This document shows, one piece after another, positions 32,029-40,875 of a stretch of DNA of 64,000 bases (position 1 is its first letter; each line of letters begins with the position of its first letter). Both the position numbers and the translations under genes were made by a program. Source of the DNA: Avedoeria sp964651245 (lineage in GTDB: Bacteria > Chloroflexota > Anaerolineae > Epilineales > Epilineaceae). The notes beneath the pieces are model-generated. The model worked only from the letters and a program-made list of their open reading frames with translations. It was not told the origin of the DNA and made no database searches. The stretch is from contig CAZYVI010000015.1 in NCBI GenBank assembly GCA_964651245.1, forward strand, positions 49,081-113,080, read 5' to 3'.

Positions 32029-32907
32029 CTACTGCACGCCCTCGGGCAGCTTGCCGGCGCGGACGTCGTCGGGCGAGGTGATGCGCTCGGCGCGGTCCTT
32101 CTCGGTCACCGTGACCTTGGTCATCACGTCGCCGATCGCCAGCTGGCGCACGACGTCCATGCCCTGGGTGACCTGGCCGAAGACGGCGTACTGGCCGTCG
32201 AGGTGCATCGCCTTGCCGCTCTCGAGCACGAAGTAGAACTGGCTGCCGGCCGAATCGGGGTCCGACGAGCGCGCCATCGCCAGCGAGCCGGCGCTGTGCG
32301 GCACCGGGTTGTCGCTGTTGAACTCGCCGCGGATCTCGTAGCCCGGGCCGCCGGTGCCGTTGCCGTCGGGATCGCCGCCCTGGACCACGAACCCGGGCTC
32401 GACGCGGTGGAACGTCAGCCCGTCGTAGAAGCCTTTGCGGGCCAGGAAGACGAAGCTGTTGACGGTGATCGGGGCGATCTCGGGCCAGAGCTCGGCCTCG
32501 ATCGTGCCCTTGGGCGTCTCCCAGGTCACGAAGTAGCTCTTGCCGGCCGCGTCGATCGCCTGGTCCTCGGGCGCGGTGTAGAGGCCGGCGCCGGTGGACC
32601 GAACGCCCTCGACGCCGGACGGCGCCGGCGTCAGGGCCGGGATCGTGCTGACGGCGACGCTCGTGGGTGCGGCGGAGGCGACCGTGGGCGTCGGCGCCGC
32701 GGCCGTGTCGGTGCCGCCGCGCCGCGTCATCATGAAGCCCACCAGCAGCACTCCCGCCAGCGCCAGGCCGCCGAGTGCGACCATCGCGAACCGCCGGCTG
32801 GCCTGGTCGTCCGACGCCACGCGGCTCGCGCTGCCCATCGGCGCGCCGCTGCCGCGGTAGCGCGGGTGGCTGCGCTCGGTGAGGCGGGACGGCTTGCGGT
32901 TGGCCAT
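32029..32907 (-). CDS. Membrane-anchored cyclophilin-type peptidyl-prolyl isomerase
   Basis: 292 residues. Start ATG 32907 after GAGGAGC. One transmembrane helix (FAMVALGGLALAGVLLVGFM, about residues 40-59) anchors it, then a Thr/Ala/Pro linker to about 120. The catalytic domain follows: TPKGTIEAELWPEIAPITV, FVFLARKGFYDGLTFHRVEP, FVVQGGDPDGNGTGGPGY, ARSSDPDSAGSQFYFVLE and YAVFGQVTQGMDVV. Arg and Phe of FHRV and Gln of FVVQGGDP are active-site residues. It would help fold exported proteins outside the membrane, in keeping with the many secreted proteins nearby. Confidence 0.93.
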   Translation of the reverse strand: MANRKPSRLTERSHPRYRGSGAPMGSASRVASDDQASRRFAMVALGGLALAGVLLVGFMMTRRGGTDTAAAPTPTVASAAPTSVAVSTIPALTPAPSGVEGVRSTGAGLYTAPEDQAIDAAGKSYFVTWETPKGTIEAELWPEIAPITVNSFVFLARKGFYDGLTFHRVEPGFVVQGGDPDGNGTGGPGYEIRGEFNSDNPVPHSAGSLAMARSSDPDSAGSQFYFVLESGKAMHLDGQYAVFGQVTQGMDVVRQLAIGDVMTKVTVTEKDRAERITSPDDVRAGKLPEGVQ

Positions 32908-32959
32908 GGTCAGCTCCTCGACGGCGGTCGAAACGGGTCGGGACGGGGCACGAAGCCGG

Positions 32960-32965
32960 ATTGTA
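32960..32965 (-). promoter_or_regulatory. -10 box of the cyclophilin gene
   Basis: TACAAT on the minus strand, leader about 50 bases to ATG 32907. No recognisable -35. Confidence 0.45.
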
Positions 32966-33017
32966 TCACCGATGCCGCACGGTCGCGGGCCTCTCGCGCC
33001 GCCGCGCCCGCCACGCG

Positions 33018-33055
33018 GCGACGGGGGGTGCCGGTCGCCCGGCGCCCCCCGTCGC
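33018..33055 (-). terminator. Strong hairpin after the alpha-2-macroglobulin gene
   Basis: A 17-base stem: GCGACGGGGGG (33018-33028) with CCCCCCGTCGC (33045-33055), extended inward by six more pairs with one G-T, and a 4-base loop. It begins 37 bases after the stop codon on the minus strand. No T-run. Confidence 0.65.
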
Positions 33056-33092
33056 CCTCCCCCATCGTGCCCGCGATCGCGGGGTCGGTCGG

Positions 33093-36000
33093 CTAGCGCA
33101 CCACGGTCAGGCTCGGCAGATAGATCGCCCCGCTCCGGACCGGCGGCGAGACGATCTCGCCGTCGACGGTCACCCGGTACGGCCGGCCCTCGGCGGTCGT
33201 CACCTCGGCGCCGGTGACGGCCAGTCCGGCGTCGGCGGCGGCGGTCCGGCGCAGCGTCAGGCGCAGCAGCGTCGCGCCCGAGGCCGCGTCGCCGCCGGCG
33301 AAGACGGCCGCGCGCACGGCCGTGCCGGCGGACGTGACAAGCACCTGGCCGCCGGCGAGGCGGTCGCCCGCCTCGGCCCGGACGAGCTCCCACCCGGTGC
33401 CGAGCGACAGCGAGACCTCGACCGCGCCGACGGCGGCGCCGTCGGTCTGGAGCGTGATCGGCAGCACCGCCTCTTCGCCGGCGGCGGCGGTCGGGTAGGC
33501 GGCGTGCAGCGCCACGTCGCCGCGAGCGGCGGGCGGCGGCGGCACGGCCTCGCCGCAGGCCGCGCCGGCGCGGCCCTGGGCGACGGCGATGTCGGCGACC
33601 GACGTCCGGCCGTCGAGGTTGACGTCGCGGCCGCGGCCGCTGGCCCACCGCTCGGCGACGAGCGCGGCGTCGAAGCCGGTCAGGCGGCAGTCGCGGTCGA
33701 AGTCGCCGGCCAGCTCGGGCCGGTCGCGCACCGCCTCGGCCGCGATCGCCAGCTGGGCCGACGCCGAGCGGCCCCAGACCTCGGGCCGGTACATCGCGTA
33801 CGCCTGGGCCGGCCGGGCGCCGAAGACGCCGGGCGTGATCGCCCGGGCGGCATAGTCGAAGTGGTGGGTGCCGGCCGGCAGGTAGCTGGCGAAGAACGTC
33901 ACGCCGTCGTCGCGGACCTCCTTGCGCTCGTAGCCCCACCAGCGCCACGACCAGGGCCAGTCCTGGCCGTCGGGGACGCGCTTCGACTCGGTGTCGAGCG
34001 CTTCGTTGAGCGCCTCGAGCCCGGCCGGCAGCAGGTCCTCGATCAGGACGTAGGACAGGTCGTCGCGCGTCGTGACCGACAGCCGGACGTTCACGAGGTC
34101 GCCGACCTTCCAGGCGCCTGTGGCCGCCTCGTCGCCGCGCAGCAGCGTGTAGTCGCGGGCCAGGTCGATGCCGAGGCCGGCCGCCTTCTGCTCGGCGAAG
34201 CCGTCGAAGTAGAGGGCCAGCTGGCCGACGACGGTGTAGTACGCCGTCCCGCGGCCGACCTTCTCGATCACGAGCTGGTGGGCGCCCGGCACGAGCGCGG
34301 CGCCGCTGAGCGCGATCGGCGGGATCTGGCGCGTCACGTTCGAGGCGTCCACATGGCCGCTGGCCAGGACGCGCCCGTCGAGCGTGACGGTCCAGTCGTA
34401 GTCGGACTGCAGCTCGCCGCGCGCCAGGGCGAAGTCGGTCAGGCCCAGGACGGCGAACGCCGTGGCGTGGGTTGTCAGCCAGCCGCGGCCGTCGCGGTGG
34501 GCCAGCAGCCAGCGGGCAGCCTTGGCCGCCAGCGGGTCGCTCGGCCGGCGCGCCAGCAGTGCCTGCAGCGCCGTGGCGGTGTACTTCTCGGCCGAGGCCA
34601 TCGTCCGCCACTGGTAGCCGTCCCAGGCCGGGTAGCCCCACGGGCTGGTGGCGGTGGCCATCGGCCAGAAGGCGTCGATGTCCGTCACCTCGGCCTGGGC
34701 GACGAGCTCGGCCAGCGCCGCGTCCGCCTCGGCGTCGCGGCCGAGGGCGTCGAGGGCCAGGACGAGCATGGCGCGGGCGAACGGGTCGAAGTTGGCGCGG
34801 GCGCCGTACGCGCCCAGCGCCAGGGCCGGGTCGGTGCCGCCGGCCAGCACGCCGACGAAGGCGGCGTAGGCCCGCAGACGTGCGTCCGGCTCGGCGGCGG
34901 CGTTCTGGTCGAGCCACGCCAGGCCGCGCTGGAGCATCGCCGGGTCGACGTCGAAGCCGGCGTCGCGGCTGAGCAGCAGGCCGTGCAGGACATAGGCCGT
35001 CAGGTAGGTCGGCCGGCCGTAGTACTCCGACGGCGCGCCGCTCCACCAGCCCCAGCTGCCGTCGGCGTTCTGGAAGCCGGCCAACTTCTGGAGCCCGACG
35101 GTCATGTACTCGGGCAGCGAAGCCGTCACCTCCGGCGCCTCGACTCCCAGCTGCTCGACGAGGCGGCCGACGATCGCGTTGGGCAGCATCCGGCTCATCG
35201 TCTGCTCGACGCAGCCGTAGGGGTAGCCGATGAGGTCCTCGACCCCGTCCAGCACCGACGCCGCGACGCCCGGCGCCAGCCGGACCTCGACCGAGGACGC
35301 GTCCGGCTGGGCATTGAACGGCACCTCGAACGTCTCGAACACCTTGACGCTGTCCGCGGCGCCGGCGCGCACGAAGCGCTCCGGCACCGCGAACGGCGCG
35401 ATCGGCAGCGGCATCTCGAGCGCGTCGCCGCCGGCGGCCGTCGTCAGCGACGCGCCGACGGTCGTCTCGCCGACCTGGCTGGCGACGACGCTGTAGCGGG
35501 CCGAGCGGGTGGCGTTGAACGGCAGCGACAGGCTGCGCTCGCCCGGATCGAGCTGCACCAGGCCGGCCGCCTCGAGCGCCACGGCGCCGTCGAGCGCGCC
35601 GTCGGGCCGGGCGTAGTTGCGGCCCAGGACGTCGACGGCGAAGCGGTCGCCCTGGACGGCGAAGCGCGGCAGGGCCAGGTCGGCCTGGATGTCCTTGCTG
35701 ACGACCATCTCCGCCTTGGCCTCGCCGACGCGCGCGTCGCGGGCGATGACGCGGGCGAAGCCGACCCAGGTCGTGAGCGAGTCGGGCAGCGTCAGGCTGA
35801 CGGTGACCTCGCCGTTGGCGTCGGTCACCAGGTCGGCCTTCCAAAAGGCCGTGTCGGGGAAGAACCGGCGCGGCGCCGGCTCGGTGGCGCTGTCGTCGCC
35901 CGTCTTGTCGCCCGGCGTGGGCGAGGCCGCGGGCGGCGGCGTCCCGCCGCCGCGTCCCGGGCCGCCGTCGGCCGCCTCGGGGAAGCCGTAGCCCTGGGTC

Positions 36001-38627
36001 GGGCGGAGGCTGTCGTACGTGCCGACCGTCTGCTGCCAGTTCGTCCAGAAGGCGTCGAACAGGCTGCCCGACGTGTCCTGCGCCAGCGCCAGCACCGCCT
36101 TGTCGACGATGGCGAACGACAGCTGGGCCTCGACCGGCGCCCCGCCGGCGTCCGTGACCTTGATCGTGAAGCGACCCTCGTCGCCCGGCGCGTGCGTGGC
36201 CTGGTCGGGCGTCACCGCGACGTGGAGCCGCTTGTCGTCGGCGGGCACCACCAGCGACAGCGACGCCGTCAGCAGCTGGCCCTCGGCGCGGTTGAAGCCG
36301 CTGCGGTCGTCGTTCGGCTTCCAGAGCGACACCGTGACAAAGGCGTTGGGGGCCATGTCGGCGGTCACCGGCAGCGCCACCGTCGTCGCGCCGCTGACCG
36401 GCACGATCATGGCGCGCTGGACGGCCTCGCGCTCGATCGTCACGAGCGCCGTGGTGGTCACCGGGGACTTGATGAGCAGCTGCGCCGTGTCGCCGGCGGC
36501 ATAGCGCTCGCGGTCGAGCCGGAGCTCGATCGCATCGCCCCACCAGTACCACGGCCGGGCGTTGTCGTAGATCCAGGCCCAGCCGTAGCCCTGGACCGGA
36601 TGGCCGGCGTCGTCGACGGCATTGGCCTGCAGGTCGTACCAGCCCTCGGTCAGGCCCTCGAACCGCAGCGGCGCGGTGCCGTCGGCGCCGGTGGTCAGCT
36701 GGACGGTGCGGCGGACCACCTGGCGGTCGCGGTCCCACTGCCGCAGCGCCACGGTCACCGGCGTGCCGGCCACCGGCGCGCCGTCGTGGTCGCGGGCGCG
36801 GACGGTCATGACCAACGGCTGCCCGACCTCGACGCCGTAGCGCTCGCCCTCGAGCGTCAGATCGAAGCGGGCCGGGTAGACCATCGCGCTCGCCTCGGCC
36901 ACGACCGGCCGCCGGCTGGCGTCGGTCACCTCGGCCTCGAACGCGATGAGCTGGTGGCCGGCCTCGGCCGGCAGCGGGATCCGGAAGACGGCCTTGCCCT
37001 CGGCGTCGAGCGTGCCCTTCCACTCGCCGACGGGCGCCTGCCCCGAGCCGCGCCAGCCCCAGCCGTAGTAGCTGCGGAGCACGACGTCGGCGCCGGCGGC
37101 CGGCTGGCCAAAGTAGTATCGGCCGCCGACGGTGACGGTGGCGGTCTCGCCCTTGACGTACCACGGGCGGTCGGTCGTCACCGTCACCTCGTAGTCCGGC
37201 TTGACGTAATCCTCGACCTGGAAGCGGCCGTAGAACGTCTGCTCGGCGGTGGCCACCTCGACGCTCCAGCTGCCGCGGGCCGCGTCGCGGTCCAGCGGCA
37301 GGCTGCCGGCGATGCCGCCAAAGTCGTCGCTGGCGTAGCGGTCGCGGGCGATCTGGTTGCCGCCGGCGTCGCGGAGCGTGACGGTCACCGGCGTCGACGG
37401 GTCGAGCACGGCGTAGCCGTCGAGCGTGATGGCGCGCAGCGACGCCTTCCAGTGGACGGTGTGGCCGGGGCGGTAGATCGGCCGGTCGGTGTGGATGTGG
37501 GCCGCCTGGCGGGCCAGGCCGGCGGCGCCGACGCCGCCCGGCGCGGCGATGTCGCGCCAGCCCCACCAGAAGCCGCCGCTCTGCCACGTCGGGCTCAGCC
37601 CGACGGCCGTGATCTGCCCGCCGACGCGGCCGACGATGTGGGTCGCGGGCCGATCGGCGCCGAACACGGCGGTGCCGTCGGCGCCGGTCGTGCCGTCGCC
37701 GATGCGCGCTCCGGCGGCGTCGTAGAGGGCCACCGCGGCGCCGCCGGTCGGGACGCCGGCCGGCACCCGCGTCAGCCAGGCGGTCAGGCCGTCGAGGCCC
37801 CGCTTGGCCACCAGGCCGTAGTCGGTGACGATGAGCAGCCCGCGGCCGCGGCCGACGCGCGCGGCGCCGGCGTCGATGACGTAGGCGCCGGGCGCGACGG
37901 TGGCCGGCAGCGTCAGCGCCTGCCGGCTGTCGCCGGTGTCGACGTGCTGCGACCACCGCGCGACCTCGGCCAGGCCGGCGATGTCGATCTCGACCGCCTT
38001 GCCCGTCGCCTGCGCCCGCTCGACGGCGCCGAGGCGGGTGACGAGGCCGGCTTCGTCGAGCCCGTAGAGCGTGGCGTCGAGCGTCAGGCGGGGGTAGCCC
38101 GGCTGGACGGAGATGCGCCGCGGGCCGCCGGGGCTCAGGTACTGCAGCGGCAAGGCGCTCCAGCCGAACGACATCTGGGCGCCGTCGGCGCCCGTCGTGA
38201 ACGACCAGGCGAACGGCTCGGTGATCACGACGTTGCCGCGCGCGTCGCGCACCCCGGCCGCCAGCGTCGCGGTGTGCTTGCTGGCCGCCGCGAGCGGCTC
38301 GGCCGGCTCGTAGCTGAACGACCGGCCCTCGCTGTCCAGGGCGCGCATCCGACCGGGCGCGGCCGGCGCGAGGCTGAACGCGGCGGCGACGCTGGCGGCG
38401 TCCATGGACCGGTCGAAGGTCAGGCTGATCGCCGTCCCGGGCCAGACGCCGCTCTCCCCGGCGCGCGGGTACGTGGCCGAGATCGGGCCGCGCTGGGCGA
38501 GCGCCCGGCCGGCGCCGACGCCGAGCACGGCGGCGGCGGCGAGACCGAGGGCGGCCAGGCGCCAGCGGCGGGACGGCGCGCGGTCGGCGCCGCGGGCGGT
38601 GGGGGGGGACGCGGACGGGAGGTTCAT
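33093..38627 (-). CDS. Bacterial alpha-2-macroglobulin with dockerin-like and cohesin-like C-terminus
   Basis: 1844 residues. Start ATG 38627 follows AGGAG. Signal: RLAALGLAAAAVLGVGAGRALA. Bacterial Ig-like and MG domains come first (ISATYPRAGESGVWPGT; HIHTDRPIYRPGHTVHWKA is the macroglobulin MG1 signature). The thioester motif CVEQ is intact (Cys1139, Gln1142) in YPYGCVEQTMSRM, followed by the toroidal complement-like domain. These proteins trap proteases covalently. At about 1640-1690 two Ca-binding DxDxD-type repeats (DFDRDCRLTGFDAALVA, DVNLDGRTSVADIAVA) form a dockerin-like module, then a cohesin-like beta domain (about 1700-1830), and the tail AIYLPSLTVVR. No neighbouring pbpC, unlike many bacterial homologues. 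Confidence 0.93.
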   Translation of the reverse strand: MNLPSASPPTARGADRAPSRRWRLAALGLAAAAVLGVGAGRALAQRGPISATYPRAGESGVWPGTAISLTFDRSMDAASVAAAFSLAPAAPGRMRALDSEGRSFSYEPAEPLAAASKHTATLAAGVRDARGNVVITEPFAWSFTTGADGAQMSFGWSALPLQYLSPGGPRRISVQPGYPRLTLDATLYGLDEAGLVTRLGAVERAQATGKAVEIDIAGLAEVARWSQHVDTGDSRQALTLPATVAPGAYVIDAGAARVGRGRGLLIVTDYGLVAKRGLDGLTAWLTRVPAGVPTGGAAVALYDAAGARIGDGTTGADGTAVFGADRPATHIVGRVGGQITAVGLSPTWQSGGFWWGWRDIAAPGGVGAAGLARQAAHIHTDRPIYRPGHTVHWKASLRAITLDGYAVLDPSTPVTVTLRDAGGNQIARDRYASDDFGGIAGSLPLDRDAARGSWSVEVATAEQTFYGRFQVEDYVKPDYEVTVTTDRPWYVKGETATVTVGGRYYFGQPAAGADVVLRSYYGWGWRGSGQAPVGEWKGTLDAEGKAVFRIPLPAEAGHQLIAFEAEVTDASRRPVVAEASAMVYPARFDLTLEGERYGVEVGQPLVMTVRARDHDGAPVAGTPVTVALRQWDRDRQVVRRTVQLTTGADGTAPLRFEGLTEGWYDLQANAVDDAGHPVQGYGWAWIYDNARPWYWWGDAIELRLDRERYAAGDTAQLLIKSPVTTTALVTIEREAVQRAMIVPVSGATTVALPVTADMAPNAFVTVSLWKPNDDRSGFNRAEGQLLTASLSLVVPADDKRLHVAVTPDQATHAPGDEGRFTIKVTDAGGAPVEAQLSFAIVDKAVLALAQDTSGSLFDAFWTNWQQTVGTYDSLRPTQGYGFPEAADGGPGRGGGTPPPAASPTPGDKTGDDSATEPAPRRFFPDTAFWKADLVTDANGEVTVSLTLPDSLTTWVGFARVIARDARVGEAKAEMVVSKDIQADLALPRFAVQGDRFAVDVLGRNYARPDGALDGAVALEAAGLVQLDPGERSLSLPFNATRSARYSVVASQVGETTVGASLTTAAGGDALEMPLPIAPFAVPERFVRAGAADSVKVFETFEVPFNAQPDASSVEVRLAPGVAASVLDGVEDLIGYPYGCVEQTMSRMLPNAIVGRLVEQLGVEAPEVTASLPEYMTVGLQKLAGFQNADGSWGWWSGAPSEYYGRPTYLTAYVLHGLLLSRDAGFDVDPAMLQRGLAWLDQNAAAEPDARLRAYAAFVGVLAGGTDPALALGAYGARANFDPFARAMLVLALDALGRDAEADAALAELVAQAEVTDIDAFWPMATATSPWGYPAWDGYQWRTMASAEKYTATALQALLARRPSDPLAAKAARWLLAHRDGRGWLTTHATAFAVLGLTDFALARGELQSDYDWTVTLDGRVLASGHVDASNVTRQIPPIALSGAALVPGAHQLVIEKVGRGTAYYTVVGQLALYFDGFAEQKAAGLGIDLARDYTLLRGDEAATGAWKVGDLVNVRLSVTTRDDLSYVLIEDLLPAGLEALNEALDTESKRVPDGQDWPWSWRWWGYERKEVRDDGVTFFASYLPAGTHHFDYAARAITPGVFGARPAQAYAMYRPEVWGRSASAQLAIAAEAVRDRPELAGDFDRDCRLTGFDAALVAERWASGRGRDVNLDGRTSVADIAVAQGRAGAACGEAVPPPPAARGDVALHAAYPTAAAGEEAVLPITLQTDGAAVGAVEVSLSLGTGWELVRAEAGDRLAGGQVLVTSAGTAVRAAVFAGGDAASGATLLRLTLRRTAAADAGLAVTGAEVTTAEGRPYRVTVDGEIVSPPVRSGAIYLPSLTVVR

Positions 38628-38749
38628 CGCGCAGGTCTCCTGGTGCCAAAGTCGAATGGAGGGCCGGCCTCGGACGGGAGGGTCGGCCGGCAACCCAGCC
38701 GCACATACGCAGCCCGGCGGCCGAACGTGACGGCGGGTTGGGTCGGGGC

Positions 38750-38755
38750 GATAAT
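38750..38755 (+). promoter_or_regulatory. Possible -10 box of the AI-2E-family gene
   Basis: GATAAT with a leader of about 48 bases; a weak -35 (GTGACG, 38727-38732) is 17 bases upstream. Confidence 0.35.
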
Positions 38756-38809
38756 CGCCGGCGGTGGCGGCCGGCGGACGCCGGCGCGAGATCGCGGGGA
38801 GATACGCCC

Positions 38810-40147
38810 ATGGTGCGCGCGCGCGTTGGCTGGATCAAGTGGCGGATCGTCTTGTTCGCCGTGACCCTGGCCGGGCTGCTGCTGCTCGTCGCCCGGGCCG
38901 GCCGCGCCGTGGTGCCGTTCGTGCTCGGGCTGTCGTTCGCCTACTTCGTGGCGCCGCTCGTCAACCGCATCGACCGCGGCCTGCGGCCGCTGGTGGGCGG
39001 CGCGCCGCGGCTGGGCGGGCTGGTGCGGCCGGCGGCGATCCTGGTCACGTACGCCGTCGTCGGCGCGGCGATCGGGCTGGGCGGGCGGGTGCTGACGGCG
39101 CCGTTGCTCGGCGAGGTGAGCGCGCTCGTCGCCCAGTCTGACACGCTGCTGGCCAACGCCGAGGCCCTGATCGAAGCGCGCGTCGCGGACTACCAGCACT
39201 ACATCCCGCCCGAGATCCAGAACGAGATCCTGGCCTTCGCCACCCGCGAGCGACTGACGGCCGCCGCGCTCGAGGTTTGGAGCGTGGTCCAGCAGGCGCT
39301 CGGCGCCACGTTCGGGGCCGTGACCCGGACGCTGGGCTTCGCCCTGGCGATGCTCGTCATCCCGTTCTGGCTGTTCTACATCCTCAACGACACCGGCCGC
39401 TTCCTCTCGGCGATGATGGGCCTGATCCCGCATGACCTGCGACCCGATGTCGAAGCGGTGCGGATCATCTGCGACCGGGTGCTGTCGGGCTACATCCGCG
39501 GCCAGGTGATCATCGCCTTCGTGCTCGGCACGCTGTTCACGCTGCTCCTGCTGGCGCTCGGCGTGCCGTACGCCATCACGCTGGGCGTCGTGGCCGGCGT
39601 CCTGGCGGTCGTCCCGTTCCTCGGCACGATCCTGGGCGCGGTGATCGCCACGCTGGTCGCGCTCGTCGTCAGCCCGTCGCTGGCCTTCCAGACGCTGCTG
39701 GGCTTCGTCGTGATCCAGCAGGTCGACAACCTGTTCATCTCGCCCCGCGTCCAGGGCCGGAGCGTCGCGCTGCACCCGGGCGCGATCATCGTGGTCCTGG
39801 TGTTGGGCGAGGCCGCGCTCGGGCCGATCGGGCTGTTGGCGGCGGTGCCGCTGGCGGCGATCGGCCGCGACGTGATCCACTACCTCTACCTGCGCGTCGG
39901 CGAGACGCCCGCGCCGCCGCCGGACGCCCTGGCCACCGTCGGCTACGCGGCGCACGTCACGCCGCGTGTGCACGGCGAGCCCGAGCCCGCCGCCTCGCCC
40001 TCGTCCCCCGCCGCCGCCGCGCCCGACGGCGGGCACGGTCCCCCGGCCGGGGCGTCTCAGCCGGCGGCTGGCGCCGTCGCGGACCCGCCGGACGCGCCGG
40101 TCGCGCCCGGCGCCGAAGCCGGCGGCCCGCCGCCCGGCGCCGCGTAG
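38810..40147 (+). CDS. AI-2E family transporter (PerM-like permease)
   Basis: 445 residues. Start ATG 38810 after GGGGAG. Eight hydrophobic helices in the usual arrangement: two at the N-terminus (IVLFAVTLAGLLLLV, AVVPFVLGLSFAYFVAPLV), then a soluble region (about 100-170), then LAMLVIPFWLFYILND and the C-terminal set with SGYIRGQVIIAFVLG, VPFLGTILGA and VDNLFISPRVQGRSVALHPG, all family signatures. Members export small molecules or ions; substrate unknown. A 70-residue Ala/Pro-rich tail follows the last helix; its final 91 bases overlap the 3' end of convergent menG. Confidence 0.9.
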   Translation: MVRARVGWIKWRIVLFAVTLAGLLLLVARAGRAVVPFVLGLSFAYFVAPLVNRIDRGLRPLVGGAPRLGGLVRPAAILVTYAVVGAAIGLGGRVLTAPLLGEVSALVAQSDTLLANAEALIEARVADYQHYIPPEIQNEILAFATRERLTAAALEVWSVVQQALGATFGAVTRTLGFALAMLVIPFWLFYILNDTGRFLSAMMGLIPHDLRPDVEAVRIICDRVLSGYIRGQVIIAFVLGTLFTLLLLALGVPYAITLGVVAGVLAVVPFLGTILGAVIATLVALVVSPSLAFQTLLGFVVIQQVDNLFISPRVQGRSVALHPGAIIVVLVLGEAALGPIGLLAAVPLAAIGRDVIHYLYLRVGETPAPPPDALATVGYAAHVTPRVHGEPEPAASPSSPAAAAPDGGHGPPAGASQPAAGAVADPPDAPVAPGAEAGGPPPGAA

Positions 40148-40875
40148 GGCAGCGGCTTGACGCCGGCGTGGATCGCCAGCGCGCCGCCCATGAGCCGCCG
40201 CGCCGGCAGCGGCGTCAGGCCCGCGGCCCGAATCGTCTCGGCCACGCCGGCTGGGGTGAGGAAGGCGGCGGTCGAGGCGGGCAAGTAGCGATAGGCGCCT
40301 GCGTCGCCCGCCACCAGTCGGCCGAGCAGCGGGACGATGCGCTGGAAGTAGAGCGCGAACGCCAGGCGCCACGGGCCGGTGGTCGGCGGGCACATCTCGA
40401 GCGCCACGACCCGCCCGCCGGGCCGCACGACGCGGGCCATCTCGCGCCAGGCGCGGTCGTGGTCGGCGAAGTTGCGCAGCACGAACGCGCTGGCCACGGC
40501 GTCGAACGCGTCGTCGGCGAACGGCAGCCGGTGGCCGTCGGCACGGGCGAAGGCCGTGGCGGCGGATCGGCCGGCCCGCGCCGCCTTGGCCGGCGCCGGC
40601 GCCAGCATCGCGGCGGTGTAGTCGATGCCCACGGCGCGCGCATCCGGCGCGGCCGCCGCCAGCGCCAGCGTCAGGTCGCCGGTGCCGCAGCCGACGTCGA
40701 GCGCCACGCCGCCGGCCGGCACGCCGGCGGCGGCGGCGGTGCGGCGGCGCCAGGCGCCGTCGAGGCCGGCGGTCATCAGCCGGTTCATCCGGTCGTAGCG
40801 ACCGGCGATCCGACCGAACATCGCCTGCACCGCGGCGTGCTTGTCGGCAGCGCCGTAGGGTGAGACGGTGCTCAT
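40057..40875 (-). CDS. menG: Demethylmenaquinone methyltransferase MenG/UbiE
   Basis: 272 residues. Last step of menaquinone synthesis, ring methylation with SAM. Signatures: AVQAMFGRIAGRYDRMNRLM, the SAM site ALDVGCGTGDLTLAL, DGHRLPFADDAFDAV, FVLRNFADHDRAWREMARVVRPGG, and the C-terminal YRYLPASTAAF and LMGGALAIHAGVKP. The conserved protein ends there; a further 30 Gly/Ala/Pro residues are encoded antisense to the AI-2E tail. ATG 40875 overlaps the metB-like stop (ATGA). Completes the pathway of the men operon at the other side of the window. Confidence 0.94.
   Translation of the reverse strand: MSTVSPYGAADKHAAVQAMFGRIAGRYDRMNRLMTAGLDGAWRRRTAAAAGVPAGGVALDVGCGTGDLTLALAAAAPDARAVGIDYTAAMLAPAPAKAARAGRSAATAFARADGHRLPFADDAFDAVASAFVLRNFADHDRAWREMARVVRPGGRVVALEMCPPTTGPWRLAFALYFQRIVPLLGRLVAGDAGAYRYLPASTAAFLTPAGVAETIRAAGLTPLPARRLMGGALAIHAGVKPLPYAAPGGGPPASAPGATGASGGSATAPAAG

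Noticed and set aside
32029..38838. A 2269-codon open frame across the cyclophilin and macroglobulin genes
   Set aside because: Only its last part (from ATG 32907) has real coding sequence; the remainder is an Arg/Gly-rich shadow of the macroglobulin gene in another frame.
32961..38864. A 1967-codon plus-strand open frame opposite the macroglobulin gene
   Set aside because: No motif, signal peptide or ribosome-binding site; composition is that of an antisense shadow in GC-rich DNA.
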